Both the position numbers and the translations under genes were made by a program. This document shows positions 8,035-16,759 of a stretch of 62,952 bases of DNA, piece after piece. Location of the stretch: positions 1 through 62,952 of the forward strand of contig SXRM01000257.1 of the NCBI GenBank assembly GCA_005792545.1, given 5' to 3'. Source of the DNA: Pseudomonadota bacterium. Its GTDB lineage: Bacteria > Myxococcota_A > UBA9042. The notes beneath the pieces were generated by a model. That model had not been told where the DNA came from. It saw nothing but the letters and a program-made list of their open reading frames with translations, and did not search any database. Each line of letters begins with the position of its first letter. The first letter of the stretch is position 1.

Positions 8035-10707
8035 ATGCGTGCCGACCGGTGGACGTCCTTTGGGGCGGCGCTGATCGCGCTGGCCTTGGGCTTGTGCGCG
8101 CCGGTGGTGGCGTGGGCGGCTGCGCGCGCGCAGTTGTCGATCTCGGCGCGCCGTGTTGCGCTGGATGAAGAACTGCGCGTCACGGTCAGCGCTTCGGGTG
8201 AATTCAGCCAGATGACCGAGCTGGCGTCGCCCGGCTTCGAGTTCCGCAACGCCGGCCGCCAGTCGCAGGTCAGCATCGTCAATGGCGACATCGAGCGGGT
8301 CGAGAACTTCACCTTCGTCGGTACGCCGCTGCAGGCCGGCAAGTTCACGCTGGGGCCGGTTGAGCTCTATCTAGCGGGCCAGGTGGTGGCGCGCACCGCT
8401 GCGGTCGAGGTCGAGGTTGTCAGTCAAGCCGATGCCGCCGGCCCGGCCGTTGGCGCAGACCAGGCATCGGACCTGCGGCGCTACGCGGGGCAAGCGGCTT
8501 TCGTCCGGCCGGTGCTGAGCCAAACCAGTCCAGTCGTCGGCGAGCCGGTCATCCTGACTTACGAACTGTACTGGAGCCGCAACACTGCGATAAGCGGCGT
8601 GCGCGAGACCAGCGCGCCCAAGCACGGCGGGCTGGACGCCTTCGACTTGCTCAAAGAGCGTCCCGAACCCGAGACGGTGCAGATTGCGGGCCGCGTCTAT
8701 CAGCGCACCGTCACCCATCGTGTGTTGTTGACGCCCGCGCAGCCGGGCCAGGTGCGGCTGGATGGCCCGGCGTTTCGCCTCGACATCGGCGACTTTTTCG
8801 AGTCGCGCGCGACCAAGATAGCCGCATCGCCGATTACGCTCACCGTGCGACCGGTGCCCGATGCCGGCCGACCGCCGGGGTTTGATCCCAATAGCGTTGG
8901 TAGCTTGCGCGCCAGCGCGACGCTGTCGGTGGGTGGCACCAGCGGTCAGACGCACAAGGTCAAGGTCGGTGAGCGCCTGCTGCTGCAGTACGAAGTCGTA
9001 GGCGACGGCAACCTGCTTAACCTGCGCCCACTGAGCCCGCCGACCATCGATGGGATGACCGTGGAGCCGCTGCCGACGCGCGCGACGGACGGAGTCAAGC
9101 AGTCCGAGCACGGCACATCGGGTCAGCGGGCCTGGCAGTATGTGTTGAGCTTTGGCCGGCCGGGTCGCTTTGAGCTGCCTGAGACGACGTTTGGCAGCTA
9201 TGAGCCCAAGACGGCGGTGTTTCGGGTCGACAAGCTCGGTCCCTTCACAGTCGAGGTTCAGGCCGCAGACGGTGCGGCGCCGCCGCCGGTAGTGGCCGCG
9301 CCCCAATCTGCGCAAGCGGCGGGCCCCGGCGTCCAACCCGTAGCGTCTGGCACGGACCCCGCGGCCGGCCCCCCCAAGGCAGCCGCAGCGCCGCAGCGCC
9401 ACACGCCGCGGCCGATTGCCGCCACGCTCGACTTGCTGGCTAGCCACAGTCCGCCGTGGCATGCGTCGCCCGTGGTGCCGATTGGCGCCGCTTTGCCGTG
9501 GCTGGCCATGGCCGCTCTGGCAGCACTCGATTGGGCACGGCGGCGACGGCTGCGCAGTGCACCCCAGCGGGCCGAGGCAGCGGCGTTGCAGGGCGCCGAA
9601 GCTGCGCTGGGTGCCTGCACCAACCTGCCACCCGAAGCGGCATATGGTGCACTGCGCGTGGCCGTGGGCGACTACTTGACCCTGCACGGCGTCGCCGATC
9701 CGCTCAATGCCAGTGAGTCCGTGTTCATCGACCGCTTGCGCGACCGCGGAATTGCCGAGCTGCAGGCGCGCGAATTGGCAGCGCTGCTACAGCATTGTGA
9801 CTACGCCCGCTACGCGCCGGCGGACAGCCGCCAGGACGACCTGAGCGCGACCGCCGTCAAGCTGACCCAGTCGCTCCGCGGCCTGGAAGCGCAGTGGCTC
9901 AATTCCCCAGGCTCCGGCGGCGCCGTTACGGCAATTGCAGCGGCTTTGCTTGTCGCGATGACCATCGCCGGACCGGGCCAGGCGTGGGCTGGCGACCTCG
10001 ACAGTGCCTTCGCCGATGCCAATCGCCACTACGTTGCGAGTCGGTTCGCGCAGGCGGCCAACGCCTACGAGGCACTGCTGGCGCGCGGCGTGCCGTCGGC
10101 CGCGCTGTACTACAACCTCGCCAATGCGCAATACCAGTCCGATCGCCTGGGGTATGCCGTCGCCAACTACCGTCAGGCACTGCGACTGTCGCCCAGCGAT
10201 GCCTTGCGCACCGATATCGAGGGCAGCCTGGCGTTGGCCCGTCAGGACCTGGCCGAACTTTCGCGACGCCGCCACGAGGTCCTGCACGTCTTTGACGAGA
10301 GCCCCGAAATCGACGTGGCGCTGACGCGGGGCGCACCGCGGTCGCTGCTGGCCACTGTGACGCTGCTGGCTGGCGCTGTGGCACTGGGTGCCTGGCTGTG
10401 GCGGCGGCGCAGCCGCCCGGCCGATTGGCGGCCAGGCCTCGCGCTCGGTGCTGCCGCGACCGTTCAAGCGCTCGCTGGAGGCTGGCTCGCATTTGCCGTG
10501 TACACCGATCGCTCGCTGGTCACAGCCATCGTCGTCGCCGAAGACGCGCCGTTGCAGGCCTGTCGCGGTGTCGGCGAGCCGATGGGGCTGCCCGAAGGCA
10601 TCGAAGTGCGCAAGGTTGGCGAACTGGCCGACGGGCGCCTCGAAGTGCGGCTGGCCAACGGGCGCCAGGGCTGCGTAGATCCGGCGGCCGTTCGGGTGGT
10701 CAAGTAG
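8035..10707 (+). CDS. BatD-BatE fusion membrane protein
   Basis: 890 residues. A signal peptide (AALIALALGLCAPVVAWAA) precedes a BatD region: SISARRVALDEELRVTVSASG...ELASPGFEF, repeated beta domains with FVRPVLSQTSPVVGEPVILTYELYW, and a transmembrane helix near 485 (IGAALPWLAMAALAALDWARRRR). From about 640 comes a second unit resembling BatE: a hydrophobic segment (AVTAIAAALLVAMTIAG), TPRs (ANRHYVASRFAQAANAYEALLARG; YYNLANAQYQ), two more helices and an SH3-like C-terminus (VAEDAPLQACRG...GRQGCVDPAAVRVVK). It is the last gene of the operon; the next gene is convergent. BatD and BatE are normally separate proteins. Confidence 0.88.
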   Translation: MRADRWTSFGAALIALALGLCAPVVAWAAARAQLSISARRVALDEELRVTVSASGEFSQMTELASPGFEFRNAGRQSQVSIVNGDIERVENFTFVGTPLQAGKFTLGPVELYLAGQVVARTAAVEVEVVSQADAAGPAVGADQASDLRRYAGQAAFVRPVLSQTSPVVGEPVILTYELYWSRNTAISGVRETSAPKHGGLDAFDLLKERPEPETVQIAGRVYQRTVTHRVLLTPAQPGQVRLDGPAFRLDIGDFFESRATKIAASPITLTVRPVPDAGRPPGFDPNSVGSLRASATLSVGGTSGQTHKVKVGERLLLQYEVVGDGNLLNLRPLSPPTIDGMTVEPLPTRATDGVKQSEHGTSGQRAWQYVLSFGRPGRFELPETTFGSYEPKTAVFRVDKLGPFTVEVQAADGAAPPPVVAAPQSAQAAGPGVQPVASGTDPAAGPPKAAAAPQRHTPRPIAATLDLLASHSPPWHASPVVPIGAALPWLAMAALAALDWARRRRLRSAPQRAEAAALQGAEAALGACTNLPPEAAYGALRVAVGDYLTLHGVADPLNASESVFIDRLRDRGIAELQARELAALLQHCDYARYAPADSRQDDLSATAVKLTQSLRGLEAQWLNSPGSGGAVTAIAAALLVAMTIAGPGQAWAGDLDSAFADANRHYVASRFAQAANAYEALLARGVPSAALYYNLANAQYQSDRLGYAVANYRQALRLSPSDALRTDIEGSLALARQDLAELSRRRHEVLHVFDESPEIDVALTRGAPRSLLATVTLLAGAVALGAWLWRRRSRPADWRPGLALGAAATVQALAGGWLAFAVYTDRSLVTAIVVAEDAPLQACRGVGEPMGLPEGIEVRKVGELADGRLEVRLANGRQGCVDPAAVRVVK

Positions 10708-10893
10708 CCGGTTTCGCCCCGGATCCGGCGCTTTCGGCGCATCTCTGCGTTGTCACTGCGCTCCGGTGCTCAACGACCCTGAAGGTCGCTGGTCCGGGAC
10801 ATCGCGTCGCAGGCGCGAGTTCTTGGTCCGGCCCCATTGCTCTGGTGCTCGCTTCGCCTTGATCTGCATCCGAAATCGCCGGCCCGACCGAAG

Positions 10894-11925
10894 TCAATGC
10901 CGCATTGGTGGATTCGCCAGGCCCGCCCAGAATCCGGCAAGTTGCGGCCACAGTCCCTTGGCGGCCGGCGAGCTGGTCATGCCGCCGACGTGGCTGCCGT
11001 CGAAGTGGACGCGGCGCCTGTCGCTGCCACCCGCGAGGTCCAGCAGCGGCGCACAGCAATCACTTGGCGCGATGGCATCGACCGAAAACGTAACCACCAG
11101 CAACGGGCAACGGATGCTGCCCAAGTCGACGCGCTGGCCGCTGACCAGTAGTTGACCCTGACGCAACAAGTCGCGCTGGTACAGGTCGCGCACGTAGGTC
11201 CGATAGAACTCGCCGGGTATCGCCACGTTGTCGTTGGCCCAGGTCTCCAGCGCCAGCCAACCGTCCAGAAACTTGTCGTTCCAGGCGCGGTCCACCAGGT
11301 TGACGGCCTTGGATAGCCCGAGCGTCGGCCGCAGCATCTGGAAGCTGAACTGCAAGAGCGTGGCCGGCAGCAAGCCAAAGCCGTCAACTAGCGCGTCGAT
11401 GTCGAAGCCGGGCGCGGTCAGCCACCGCCGCATCACGCCGGCCTCGCCAAACGCAATCGGCGCAGCCACACAGCACAGCGACGCCACCTGGTCGGGGTGT
11501 AGCGCGGTGTGAATTGCTGTCAGCGTCCCACCCAGACAGTAGCCGAGCACGTGCACCCGCGGCTGGCCCGAGAGCTCGCAGGCCTTGCGCAGCGCACGGC
11601 CGATGGCGCGGTCGGCGATGTCGTCAAAGGTCAGGTGGCGATCCTCCGCATCGGGCCTGCCCCAGTCGACGCAGAACACATCAAAGCCCTGGCCAACCAG
11701 GTACTCCGCAAAGCTCTTTCCCGGGGTCAAGTCCAGCACGTAATGGCGGTTGATGAGCGACGGCACCAAAAGCACCGGCGTGTGGATTGCGAGGCCTTGG
11801 CCGCGCGGGTCGTACCGCAGCAGCCGCCACTTGTTTTCGGTGTGGACCACCGCGTGCGGCGTCGCGCCGACCGGCGGCACCTTACGGCGGTGCAAGGTCG
11901 CGAGGTTCTTGAGCCGGGTCAACAT
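10894..11925 (-). CDS. phaC: Class III-type polyhydroxyalkanoate synthase PhaC
   Basis: 343-residue cytoplasmic alpha/beta-hydrolase-fold enzyme that polymerises hydroxyacyl-CoA into PHA. The lipase-like box has Cys as nucleophile (VLGYCLGGTL), and the other triad residues are visible (FSVDAIAPSDC for Asp, FDGSHVGGM for His). PVLLVPSLINRHYVLDLTPGKSFAEYLVGQGFDVFCVDWG is the typical PhaC N-terminal core. The short length fits class III/IV synthases, which need a PhaE/PhaR partner; the 108-residue protein upstream (13783-14109) could be that partner. A Shine-Dalgarno (GGAG) precedes ATG at 11925. The acyl-CoA ligase gene ends 30 bp upstream, so the two are probably cotranscribed. Confidence 0.92.
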   Translation of the reverse strand: MLTRLKNLATLHRRKVPPVGATPHAVVHTENKWRLLRYDPRGQGLAIHTPVLLVPSLINRHYVLDLTPGKSFAEYLVGQGFDVFCVDWGRPDAEDRHLTFDDIADRAIGRALRKACELSGQPRVHVLGYCLGGTLTAIHTALHPDQVASLCCVAAPIAFGEAGVMRRWLTAPGFDIDALVDGFGLLPATLLQFSFQMLRPTLGLSKAVNLVDRAWNDKFLDGWLALETWANDNVAIPGEFYRTYVRDLYQRDLLRQGQLLVSGQRVDLGSIRCPLLVVTFSVDAIAPSDCCAPLLDLAGGSDRRRVHFDGSHVGGMTSSPAAKGLWPQLAGFWAGLANPPMRH

Positions 11926-11955
11926 CGGCGCTCCGGTCGGGACTTTGGGGGGCCG

Positions 11956-13641
11956 CTACGCATACAGCGCTTCAAACTCGGCGCGGAACTCATCGCACAC
12001 CCGCTTGCGCTTGACCTTGAGCGTCGGCGTCAGCTGGCCACCCTCGACGGTCAGCGGCCGCGGCATTACCGCGACCTTGCGCAGGGTCTCGTGGCGCGGC
12101 AGCGCGGCGTTGACGGCATCGACTTTGGCTTGCAAGCGCCGAGCGACCTCTGCATCGCGATCGGCCGGCGCAATGTCGGCCAGCAGCACCGGAACCAGCA
12201 GCGCATTGGGCCACAGCCCGACCACCAAATAGGGCTTGCTGTCGCCGTACACAACCGCCTGCGCCACCAGCGGCTCGTCGGCAAACTGCTGCTCGATATT
12301 GGCTGGCGGCACGTTCTTGCCGCCGGCGGTCACCAGGATGTCCTTCTTGCGGTCGATGATCTGAAGGTAGCCATCGTCGGTCCAGCGGCCGACATCGCCG
12401 GTCTGCAACCAGCCGTCGGCCGTGAAGATCTGCGCCGTAGCGGCCGGGTCTTTGTGGTAACCGGCGAAGATGTTGGGGCCGCGCGCCAGAATCTCGCCAT
12501 CCTCGGCCAGCCGCACTTCGACGCTTGGTAGCGGCTTGCCAACGGAATCAAAGCGGTAGGCATCCGGTCGGTTGAGCGTCAGCGTCGGCGCGGCTTCGGT
12601 GAGGCCATAGCCTTCGAGAATCAGTAACCCCGCGTCAGCAAAGAAGGTCTTGACCTCGCGCTTGAGCCCCGCGCCGCCCGACAGGCAAAACCGCAGGCGC
12701 CCGCCGGTGATGTCGCGCAACGTCGCCGCCGGATTGGGGCTGTTGGCACTGAACTGCGCGAGCTTTTCCCAAATGAGCGGCACCGACATCAGCACCTGCG
12801 GGCGCACCTCGGGCAGGCGAGCGAGCACTTCGGTGGGTTCGCACAAGTAGCTGACAAAGCCAAGCGTATTGCCCAGACACGCCTCGCCAAAGCCGAAGAT
12901 GTGACTCATCGGCAGCCACAGCAGGTCGGTGTCGCCGACCTCGACCAATGGCGCGTTGCACAGAAGCCAGTCGCGACCGTTGCTGCCGACGTTGCGGTGT
13001 GTCAGCGGCACGCCCTTGGGATTGCCCGACGTGCCGCTGGTGTAGAGCATGACGCCCACGTCGTCCAGCTCGATGGCGGCCAGGGTCGCTTCAAACCTGC
13101 CTGGGTGCGAGCTGTCCCACGCAGCACCCCCGTTGCGCAGTTGCTCCAGGCTCAGCACCCACGACGCCATCGCGTCGCCCGCAGACTGAGCCTTGGCCGC
13201 CAGCTCCGAGTCGAAGACGACAACGTGGCGCACCGACGCCGCCAGCGGCGACCACGCCGCTTGCACTTTGGCGAGCAGCGCTGGCGTATCCACGAACACC
13301 ATCACCGCATCGGCGTGGTTGGCGACATAGGCGAACTGTTCTGCCGTGTTGCTGGCGTAGACCGGTACCATAACCGCCCGTGCGGCGCCAAGACCCAGCG
13401 CTGCTTCCATCCAAGCTACGCGGTTGGGTGCAAACACCACGCCGCGCTCGCCCGGCTGGACTCCGAGCGCCAGCAGACCGCACGCTACCTCGCGCACTGC
13501 GCGGCAATGGTCGCGCCACGTCACGGGCAGCCAGTGCCCGTCGCGCTGCACCAGGTAGCGCGGCCGGTCCTGGCGTTCCGCAGCGCTATCGAAAAGCACC
13601 CGAGCGGCAGGCTTAAGATCAAGAAACGGCGTTGGATCCAT
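11956..13641 (-). CDS. AMP-dependent long-chain acyl-CoA ligase
   Basis: 561 residues of the ANL adenylate-forming superfamily. Motifs in order: VMLYTSGTSGNPKGVPLTHRN (P-loop-like A3), EGYGLTEAAPTLTLNRPD (A5), LQTGDVGRWTDDGYLQIIDRKKDILVTAGGKNVPPANIE (A7-A8) and a C-terminal catalytic Lys region (PTLKVKRKRVCDEF, A10). The architecture is that of long-chain fatty-acid-CoA ligases of the FAA1/FadD15 type, activating fatty acids with ATP and CoA. A clear AGGA Shine-Dalgarno precedes ATG at 13641. Lying directly upstream of phaC, it may feed acyl-CoA substrates to PHA synthesis; that link is inferred from position only. Confidence 0.93.
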   Translation of the reverse strand: MDPTPFLDLKPAARVLFDSAAERQDRPRYLVQRDGHWLPVTWRDHCRAVREVACGLLALGVQPGERGVVFAPNRVAWMEAALGLGAARAVMVPVYASNTAEQFAYVANHADAVMVFVDTPALLAKVQAAWSPLAASVRHVVVFDSELAAKAQSAGDAMASWVLSLEQLRNGGAAWDSSHPGRFEATLAAIELDDVGVMLYTSGTSGNPKGVPLTHRNVGSNGRDWLLCNAPLVEVGDTDLLWLPMSHIFGFGEACLGNTLGFVSYLCEPTEVLARLPEVRPQVLMSVPLIWEKLAQFSANSPNPAATLRDITGGRLRFCLSGGAGLKREVKTFFADAGLLILEGYGLTEAAPTLTLNRPDAYRFDSVGKPLPSVEVRLAEDGEILARGPNIFAGYHKDPAATAQIFTADGWLQTGDVGRWTDDGYLQIIDRKKDILVTAGGKNVPPANIEQQFADEPLVAQAVVYGDSKPYLVVGLWPNALLVPVLLADIAPADRDAEVARRLQAKVDAVNAALPRHETLRKVAVMPRPLTVEGGQLTPTLKVKRKRVCDEFRAEFEALYA

Positions 13642-13698
13642 GGCTGTCCTCGACTAGGGGCACGTCAAAGAATAACTCAGTCGACCTCGGCAGATGGC

Positions 13699-13741
13699 GG
13701 AGCGGCGAGTCGGCTTGCAAAGACGAGAGCTCGCGACCCAC
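13699..13741 (+). repeat. Dispersed 43-bp repeat core, copy 1
   Basis: Sequence begins GGAGCGGCGAGTCGGCTTGC and ends GCGACCCAC. It matches copies at 27592-27634 and 55295-55337 in about 40 of 43 positions, all in the same orientation. It sits between the acyl-CoA ligase start and the phasin-like gene stop. The flanks are different from the other copies and are only weakly complementary to each other here (AATAACTC... against ...GAATAGATT). Confidence 0.75.
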
Positions 13742-13782
13742 TGCGCTGGCAAATGGGCGCCCGTAGGAAATCGAATAGATTT

Positions 13783-14109
13783 TTACGAGCCCTGAACCGC
13801 GCTGTTCTGCGGTGCCTTGGCTGCGCGCGCCTCGGCATCGGCCAGCTTCTCTTCCAGGTCCAAGATCTTGCTGTTCAACTGGTTGATGGCGTGTAGCGTC
13901 CGCTCCTGGTCGCGGCGGGTCGGCAGACCCATGCCCGCCCACAGTTGCGCCAAGCCCTGGTCGCGCTTGGCCTTGGCGCGCATGGCCATCGCCAGCGCCG
14001 CACCGCCGGGCCCCAGCACCAGCGGACTCTGCATCCAGGTCTCGATGAGCGACGCGGTCGCATTTTCCCAAGCGTCGAATCCTTGCTTCCACGTGTTCCA
14101 CGGGTTCAT
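13783..14109 (-). CDS. Small PHA-granule protein, phasin or PhaE/PhaR-subunit-like
   Basis: 108 residues from ATG at 14109, chosen because AGGAGA lies just upstream; the ORF-track start 14 residues earlier has no such site. An amphipathic N-terminus (NPWNTWKQGFDAWENATASLIETWMQSPLVLG) and a C-terminal coiled coil with a leucine heptad (TLHAINQLNSKILDLEEKLADAEARAAK) resemble PHA synthase accessory subunits and phasins. Its position upstream of an acyl-CoA ligase and a class III-type phaC supports this. Assignment as the true PhaE-like subunit is inference, since such proteins diverge strongly. Confidence 0.62.
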   Translation of the reverse strand: MNPWNTWKQGFDAWENATASLIETWMQSPLVLGPGGAALAMAMRAKAKRDQGLAQLWAGMGLPTRRDQERTLHAINQLNSKILDLEEKLADAEARAAKAPQNSAVQGS

Positions 14110-14216
14110 GGTCGGTCTCCTTGTCGGTTTGGGCCTAGAGGGTCTATTCAAAAGAACGCCTACTTTGACTCACGATGCATCCCGGCATGCTTTGTTGCTC
14201 CTAACTCGCTCCCCGC

Positions 14217-14235
14217 GGCGTGCCGCAAGCACGCC
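14217..14235. repeat. Intergenic hairpin GGCGTGC-CGCAA-GCACGCC
   Basis: Perfect 7-bp inverted repeat with a 5-base loop, within the roughly 200-bp gap between the phasin-like gene and the end of the envelope operon (14110-14312). The surrounding bases are rich in further GC palindromes. It is not followed by a T-run, so it may be a transcript-end hairpin or a REP-like palindrome rather than a canonical terminator. Confidence 0.35.
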
Positions 14236-14312
14236 TCAGTCGCTCGCTGCGTCGCGCCGCGCCTGCCGGGCGCCTCGTGACCCTCGTTTCGGCATATTTT
14301 GACTACCCCCTC

Positions 14313-15176
14313 TTACAGGGCCAGCCGCCGGATCTCGGCGGCCAGCGAAAAATCGGGGTCGGTCTGCTTGGCTTCCGGCACGGCGCGCGCAACTTCGCCC
14401 AAGCACTCGAAAAAGAACTGGGTCTGCACCCGCTCGATCGGCTTGCCGGCGATGGCCGTCGTCTGCACCTTGGTGCGGACCCGGATCGCCTGATCAACCG
14501 AGATGTCCGGCAGTTGCATGACGCCGGCGGCGTCGGCCGCAAAAGTGTACACATCGGTGGCGGCATACGGCAGCCCGTACAGCTTGGCTTTGGACAGCAC
14601 GCCCTTGGCAGTCCAGCTGTCCTTGACCTGCAGCGGCAGCTTGAGCACCTGGACAGCATCCGCATACACGAGCAAGGTCTGGCCGGCTGCGGGCGCCACG
14701 TCGCGCGAAGCCATGCCGAGCAACCAGACGCCGGCCGCGTCGTGGCGATAGACGGCGTCGAGCGTGCCGTCGGCGTCAAACGGCACTGCGAACAGCACAG
14801 CCGCCGTCGCACCGGGGCCAAAATGTGCGGCGTACCACTGGGCGTCGAGTGGCACTGCCGCGACTTGCAGCGTCTGCTCTGCCGCAGCGGACCAGCCCCA
14901 GTCCCATACCCGCACGCCGGACGCGGCGACCGTGCCGGCCTGATCCACGCTGCGGTTGCTGGCTACCCGGTAGCGGGCGACCACGCCGAGCGCCGGCTTG
15001 ACCTCGTGGGCGTCGAGGCGACCGTCGAGGTTGGGCACACAGCCCAGGCCGGCGTTCCAATGCGTCGAAGGCAGGTAGGTCTGCTCTGCGGGATAGGTGG
15101 CGTTGTCGACGCAGGCGCCGCCGGTCAGTAGCGCCGCGCAAACCACCGTTGCCGCGGTCAGGTTTGGCTTTTGCAT
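14313..15176 (-). CDS. Exported protein, paralogue of 17674-18783 (likely lipoprotein)
   Basis: 287 residues from ATG at 15176; the start codon shares one base with the upstream stop (TGATG), so it is translationally coupled. A signal sequence ends at a Cys (AALLTGGACVDN), a weak lipobox. The mature part begins CVPNLDGRLDAHEVKPALG and ends QFFFECLGEVARAVPEAKQTDPDFSLAAEIRRLAL. The same layout (CKPNHDGQIVVSEMPLAAG ... VAECYGVVGKVDSKANESQPEFTQAAEARRVGP) occurs in the first gene of the operon, so the two are paralogues. No named domain was recognised. An envelope role together with the preceding outer-membrane protein is inferred. Confidence 0.8.
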   Translation of the reverse strand: MQKPNLTAATVVCAALLTGGACVDNATYPAEQTYLPSTHWNAGLGCVPNLDGRLDAHEVKPALGVVARYRVASNRSVDQAGTVAASGVRVWDWGWSAAAEQTLQVAAVPLDAQWYAAHFGPGATAAVLFAVPFDADGTLDAVYRHDAAGVWLLGMASRDVAPAAGQTLLVYADAVQVLKLPLQVKDSWTAKGVLSKAKLYGLPYAATDVYTFAADAAGVMQLPDISVDQAIRVRTKVQTTAIAGKPIERVQTQFFFECLGEVARAVPEAKQTDPDFSLAAEIRRLAL

Positions 15177-16759
15177 CAGAACTCCCACCGCACCAAGAGG
15201 CGCGCGAGCTGTGCCGGCTGCGCGCGCAGGCCGCCTTGCGGATTGTCCAGACCGTCTTGCGGCAACAACAACGCGTACTGCAGCTGGGCGACCAGACCGT
15301 CCATGGTCGCGTACGTCAGCGTCGGATCGAGCTCCAGTCCGAGCGCGCGCTGACCGCCAGGCGCGCTCGCCGCCGCCAAGGCCCACGACTGAATCGCCGC
15401 CAGTTCCAAACGCAAGCTCCCGGCGCCCAATTCCGGCATGGTCCACCTCACATGGGGCCGCAGGTAGGTCGCGTCGACCACCGCGCCATACAGTTCGCGA
15501 AACAAAATCCGGTCCACGCGAAAATCACCGTGCATCCGAAACTCGGCGAGGCGGGTGTCGCGCGGCGGGTCGATTTGCGCGCCATGCAGGCTGCCGGCCG
15601 CGGCAAAGCCATCCGCCGGATTCTGGCTCGCCACGCCGGGGGCCGCATCGCCGCTGGCAAGGCCACCATCCAAGCCCGCCGACAGCCCCGACTCGCCGCC
15701 AAACCGCGACCGCAAACCCGCCGCGAATTGCGCTACGGCAATCGGCTGCCTGACGTGTACGCCGGGCAACAGCGAAGCCTCCTCGAAGCCGCCGCGCACC
15801 AGCACACCTTCCGCTTCAATCTCGCCCCACGCACCGCTGGCGCGAAGCCAGGCGTCGCCGGCATAGACCCTAAGCCCGCGGCGGACCCAGTCTGCGCGAC
15901 CCAACTGGATGGCCTGTCCCGCCCAGCTGACCGGCACATCACGGTCCTGCCACCGCGTCGACACATAGGCACCGTACTCGACCGTGGTCTTGTCGGCGCG
16001 CTGGCGGCGCTCTCTGGTCAGGTCGCTGCGCAGGTTTAGCACCGCCACGGTCGCCGAGCGCACGTCGTCGCTGGGGTCCAGGTCCACCACCCGGTTGCCG
16101 TCCGGGCGCGCGGTCAGCGGGCCCGTCGCCGACCAGTCGTAAGCCAGCGCCCAGATGTGGCCCGCCAACGGAGTGACGAAGGCCACGCGGTCGCTGGCGT
16201 CGCCGCGATCGGTGTCCAGGCCGTCGCCGCCGTGACTGACCATGCCGGTGCCCCAGTGCGCGTTCATGCGGCCGATCGCGAGCGCGCCAAAGGGCAGGGC
16301 GGCCACGGCGTAGGCGCGGCGCACGGTCGCCAGGTTGGTCGGGCTGCTCTGTCCCGTCGCCCCGACCGGCGGCGCATTGGGCGCGCTGCCCAGCGCAAGG
16401 TTGTCCAGCCAGTCCAGGCGAATGGCCACGAGCCCCCCGCCCCTGGCGGTGCGCAAGCTGAAGTCCGTGCGCAGCCGCATATCGGCGTGGGTCAGGGCTT
16501 GCGCCGCCGGCGTGCTGGGCGGCACCGGAAACAGCGGCCGGCCTTGCGGATCGAGGCCGCGATCCAGGTCGAGGTTGTGCAGCAACTCGCCGCGGCTGCG
16601 AAAGTGGGCGCGCCAGTCAAAAGATTTGTGCGGTGCACCATCCAATTCGGCGGCCAGGTCCGCGAAGCCCGCTTGCGGCAGCGCCACCGGTTCAGCGGCG
16701 TAGGTCTGGGTGCCAACGCCAGCGCCAAGGCTCACCAGTGCGGCAATCGCGGCCCTCAT
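15176..16759 (-). CDS. Predicted outer-membrane beta-barrel protein (TIGR04551-like)
   Basis: 527 residues with an N-terminal signal peptide ending near TYAAEP. The sequence is made of alternating short beta strands (LVAIRLDWLDNLAL, LPFGALAIGRMNAHWGTGMVSHGGDGLDTDRGDASDRVAFV, LGLELDPTLTYATMDGLVAQLQYALLLP) and ends with an aromatic residue (LLVRWEF), as outer-membrane barrels do. FRSRGELLHNLDLDRGLDPQGRPLFPVP followed by ADMRLRTDFSL resembles the myxobacterial TIGR04551 family; that family name is from memory and should be searched. Its ATG overlaps the stop of the hydrolase gene (ATGA). Confidence 0.78.
   Translation of the reverse strand: MRAAIAALVSLGAGVGTQTYAAEPVALPQAGFADLAAELDGAPHKSFDWRAHFRSRGELLHNLDLDRGLDPQGRPLFPVPPSTPAAQALTHADMRLRTDFSLRTARGGGLVAIRLDWLDNLALGSAPNAPPVGATGQSSPTNLATVRRAYAVAALPFGALAIGRMNAHWGTGMVSHGGDGLDTDRGDASDRVAFVTPLAGHIWALAYDWSATGPLTARPDGNRVVDLDPSDDVRSATVAVLNLRSDLTRERRQRADKTTVEYGAYVSTRWQDRDVPVSWAGQAIQLGRADWVRRGLRVYAGDAWLRASGAWGEIEAEGVLVRGGFEEASLLPGVHVRQPIAVAQFAAGLRSRFGGESGLSAGLDGGLASGDAAPGVASQNPADGFAAAGSLHGAQIDPPRDTRLAEFRMHGDFRVDRILFRELYGAVVDATYLRPHVRWTMPELGAGSLRLELAAIQSWALAAASAPGGQRALGLELDPTLTYATMDGLVAQLQYALLLPQDGLDNPQGGLRAQPAQLARLLVRWEF

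Noticed and set aside
10708-10893. Short plus-strand ORFs between the Bat operon and phaC (10766, 10837)
   Set aside because: They run into the antisense of phaC and have no recognisable protein pattern; only small hairpins were seen in this gap.
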